The notes beneath the pieces are model-generated. The model was not told where the DNA came from. It did no database searches and saw only the letters and a program-made list of their open reading frames with translations. Shown piece after piece: positions 61,529-64,000 of a stretch of DNA of 64,000 bases. The first letter of the stretch is position 1; every line of letters starts with the position of its first letter. A program made the translations under genes and the position numbers. The stretch is from an uncultured Saprospiraceae bacterium (GTDB taxonomy: Bacteria; Bacteroidota; Bacteroidia; Chitinophagales; Saprospiraceae): assembly GCA_937997635.1 (NCBI GenBank), contig CALLFA010000050.1:1-64000 (forward strand), written 5' to 3'.

Positions 61529-62749
61529 ATGGAAAACGCTATCAACAAAAAGGCACTCTTTTATGGGAGTTGCTTTGCACTCATCACTACAGCATTGTCT
61601 TTTAGCCTAAGAGCTGGAATATTGCCTCAACTTGAAGAGCAATTAGGTTTATCGGCAACACAGCTTGGACATATTAATTCCATGTGGTTCTTTGGCTTCC
61701 CAATCTCTATGGTCATAGGCGGGTTAATCTATCATTCAGTAGGAGGAAAAAGGATCATGCAATTTGCTTTTTTCGCTCATGCGATCGGGATTATTATGAC
61801 TATCTATGCTGACAGTTATATGGGCCTTATGATCTCAACCTTTTTGATCGGTCTTGGTAACGGTTGTACTGAAGCCGCTTGTAATCCAATGATTGCAGAT
61901 GCGTATGAAGGCAATATGATGAGCAAAATGATGAATCGATTCCATATGTGGTTTCCAGGAGGAATCGTGATCGGTGCATTGGTTTCTTATTTTATGACAG
62001 GTGCTGGTATGAGCTGGCAATCACAGATTTGGTTGATCATGATTCCAACTATCATTTACGCCTATCTTTTTTGGGGTAAGGAGTGGCCAGTGGCGAAGGT
62101 TGCAGAAGGTGGGACCTTGTCTGGAAACCTCGCAGCTATGATTTCGCCGCTGTTTATTTTTATGATGGTGTGTATGTGGTTTACAGCTCAGACAGAATTT
62201 GGGCCGACCCAATGGGTAGAGTTAATCTTAAAAAGTAGCGGTGCTCAACCAATGTTGGTATTAGCCCTCATTACTGGTACTATGGCTGTAGCCAGATATT
62301 TTGGAGGAGAAGTGGTGCATCGATTCAACACGACAGGTGTGTTGTTAGGTTCAGCTATACTTGCTTCATTAGGATTGTTTTTATTTACCCAGATTACAGG
62401 ACCTGCCGTTTATGGTATTGCGATTATTTTTGCTTTGGGTGTCGCCTATTTCTGGCCAAATATGATTGGATTTGTCGCAGATTATATTCCAAAAAGTGGT
62501 GCATTGGGAATGTCCATTGTTGGTGCAGTTGGCATGTTATCATCCTATTTTATGCAACCCATCATCGGTGGCTGGATTGATAGCAACAGAGTAAAAGGTA
62601 CAGCGCAAAATCTTACAGGCATGGATCTCGAATTATTCACAGGACAGCAGACACTGTCAACAATCATGTTCTTTCCAATTTTACTGATCGTGCTTTTTGC
62701 AATTTTGTATGTCTGGATGAGAGGCAGAACGCCAGCCTCACATGCTTAA
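61529..62749 (+). CDS. Major facilitator superfamily transporter
   Basis: A 406-residue membrane protein with about twelve hydrophobic helices. The N-terminal half contains the MFS loop 2-3 motif in a reduced form (GGLIYHSVGGKRIMQ) and GLGNGCTEAACNPMIADAY. The C-terminal helices end in a short charged tail. The style is that of FucP- or nucleoside-type permeases; the substrate cannot be given. It is followed by a terminator. Confidence 0.9.
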   Translation: MENAINKKALFYGSCFALITTALSFSLRAGILPQLEEQLGLSATQLGHINSMWFFGFPISMVIGGLIYHSVGGKRIMQFAFFAHAIGIIMTIYADSYMGLMISTFLIGLGNGCTEAACNPMIADAYEGNMMSKMMNRFHMWFPGGIVIGALVSYFMTGAGMSWQSQIWLIMIPTIIYAYLFWGKEWPVAKVAEGGTLSGNLAAMISPLFIFMMVCMWFTAQTEFGPTQWVELILKSSGAQPMLVLALITGTMAVARYFGGEVVHRFNTTGVLLGSAILASLGLFLFTQITGPAVYGIAIIFALGVAYFWPNMIGFVADYIPKSGALGMSIVGAVGMLSSYFMQPIIGGWIDSNRVKGTAQNLTGMDLELFTGQQTLSTIMFFPILLIVLFAILYVWMRGRTPASHA

Positions 62750-62781
62750 AATTAAAAACTGAAAACATTCTATTCGCGATT

Positions 62782-62819
62782 AAGTAGTCCCTTTTCACCG
62801 CAAGAGGGCTACTTTTTTT
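62782..62819 (+). terminator. Rho-independent terminator after the MFS gene
   Basis: Stem 62783-62791 with 62806-62813 (one bulged T) followed by seven T. Confidence 0.85.
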
Positions 62820-62985
62820 GTGTAATTAAAATCAGTTTTTCAACTTGCTTTTTTAAGCTTAATACGGTTTTAAGAAAGCATAAAAGTTGAGTTTGAATTC
62901 AGCTCCTAATTTTAAAGCAATTTGCTTCGTGATTTCAAAGATAACTATCCAATTCACACTCAGCGAATTCTTATCTTAGCACATC

Positions 62986-63897
62986 ATGAATAGAATCATC
63001 TGCGATTACAAAGGAGAAGAGGGACCACTATTAATCGTCTTTGGTGCCATGCATGGGAATGAACCTGCTGGTGTAGAGGCATTAAAAATGGTTCAGAAAA
63101 TGCTTGATGTCGAACCGATAACCAATCTGGAATTTCATTTCAAAGGAAGACTTGTAGGCCTTATTGGCAATCTAAAAGCATACGAACAAAAGCAACGGTA
63201 CATTGATAGAGACCTCAATCGTTGCTGGATACCTGAGTTAATCGAATCAACAGACAACAGCTTTTACGAGCAACACGAACTAAGAGAAAACCTGGCATGT
63301 GTACACAATCTGATAGAAGAGTATCAACCAACAGAAGTCATCATGCTTGACTTACATACCACTTCTTCTTACGGAGGCATTTTTACTATTGTCACTAATG
63401 ATCAAAAAAGTATCAACATTGCTAAAGCATTTCATGCGCCAGTCATCACAGGATTCATGGAGATATTGAAAGGCACAACCTTACACTATTTTTCAGATGT
63501 GACAATGAAGGTTCCTACAACAGCACTGACATTTGAATCTGGTCAGCATGATGAAACCTTATCCATCAACAGAGCCATTGCTGGTATTGTCAATTGCTTG
63601 AAAGTCGTAGGCATGGTCGAAGAAAAACATGTGGAAAATATTCACGATAAAATTCTCATTGATTACGCCAAAGATCTGCCGAAAGTTGTACACCTCATCG
63701 AATGTCACAGCATCGAACCTGCCGATCAGTTTGTTATGAAAGAGGGATATGTCAATTTTCAAAAAGTGCAAGAAGGAGAACATTTAGCCGATGACAAAAA
63801 TGGTCCAATTCATACAAAAGAAGATGCCTTAATCTTGATGCCCTTGTATCAGAAACAAGGGGAAGATGGTTTTTTTCTAGTGCGCGAAACGCGTTAA
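62986..63897 (+). CDS. Succinylglutamate desuccinylase/aspartoacylase family protein
   Basis: A 303-residue zinc hydrolase of the M14-like aspartoacylase group: His and Glu in GAMHGNEPAGVEAL, RDLNRCW, second zinc His in MLDLHTTSS and the catalytic Glu in LTFESGQHDE. No signal peptide. It cleaves an N-acyl amino acid; which one cannot be told. Nothing further is seen up to the end of the window (63898-64000). Confidence 0.93.
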   Translation: MNRIICDYKGEEGPLLIVFGAMHGNEPAGVEALKMVQKMLDVEPITNLEFHFKGRLVGLIGNLKAYEQKQRYIDRDLNRCWIPELIESTDNSFYEQHELRENLACVHNLIEEYQPTEVIMLDLHTTSSYGGIFTIVTNDQKSINIAKAFHAPVITGFMEILKGTTLHYFSDVTMKVPTTALTFESGQHDETLSINRAIAGIVNCLKVVGMVEEKHVENIHDKILIDYAKDLPKVVHLIECHSIEPADQFVMKEGYVNFQKVQEGEHLADDKNGPIHTKEDALILMPLYQKQGEDGFFLVRETR

Positions 63898-64000
63898 TTA
63901 TTGCTTTTCAGAAAACGCTTATGAAAAAGTGTTAATTTTTGTCCTATTTAAAGTAGGTGACAATTCGTTTAATAATACGCATGGGCTCATACGATTGAGA

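Overview
The window is an AT-rich chromosomal segment of a member of the Bacteroidota, most probably a Saprospiraceae-like (class Saprospiria) marine or sludge bacterium. The reasons are the gene families: three giant periplasmic propeller histidine kinases, LytTR regulators, a DUF4294 protein, a mevalonate-pathway decarboxylase, LolC/E-type permeases, secreted proteases with the C-terminal adhesive repeat typical of the phylum, and a TPR-CHAT protein. Shine-Dalgarno sites are nearly absent, and several promoters fit the Bacteroidota TAnnTTTG element. The placement at family level is inference.

Layout. 1-3.6 kb: the 3' end of an Rhs-type polymorphic toxin with its overlapping candidate immunity gene, an XRE regulator followed by the remnant of a second one, an alpha/alpha-toroid protein, and a decayed duplicate fragment of that gene. 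3.6-9.4 kb: a secreted subtilisin divergent from a sigma factor / membrane TPR protein / TPR-CHAT protease-like operon. 9.4-14.9 kb: the most unusual locus. A 55-residue double-glycine peptide with a Ser-rich, acidic, Cys-free core is followed by a protein kinase that carries an N-terminal PqqD-like peptide-recognition domain, a C39 peptidase/ABC exporter and a membrane-fusion protein. I read this as a RiPP-like system whose modifying enzyme is a stand-alone Ser/Thr-type kinase, predicting an exported multiply phosphorylated peptide.

15-26.8 kb: secreted carboxypeptidase, two M16 peptidases, a Rieske oxygenase, a kinase-like membrane protein that has a phosphoacceptor helix but no ATPase domain, YceI, GNAT and small secreted proteins. 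26.8-31 kb: a LytS-like propeller kinase with LytTR regulator and a stand-alone LuxR-type HTH protein. 31-38.6 kb: a 14-bp tandem repeat with a 42-bp perfect palindrome, then housekeeping genes (aldo/keto reductase, LolC/E permease, two cyclophilin lipoproteins, ROK kinase, metallo-beta-lactamase fold enzyme). 38.7-42.4 kb: a second propeller kinase/LytTR pair. 42.6-47.1 kb: a metX-thrA-thrB operon for the homoserine branch. 47.2-55.2 kb: lipoproteins, a third propeller kinase (NarX type) with NarL regulator, a small LuxR HTH protein and its truncated copy, and a secreted coiled-coil protein. Four copies of a CAC-N8-GTG dyad sit between these genes and look like shared operators. 55.3-64 kb: DUF4294/mevalonate decarboxylase/rhodanese operon, DUF3089 hydrolase, a REP-like GC-rich palindromic element, glucosaminidase, DNA glycosylase, azoreductase, an MFS transporter and an aspartoacylase-like enzyme.

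No rRNA, tRNA, CRISPR array, complete insertion sequence or prophage was seen.
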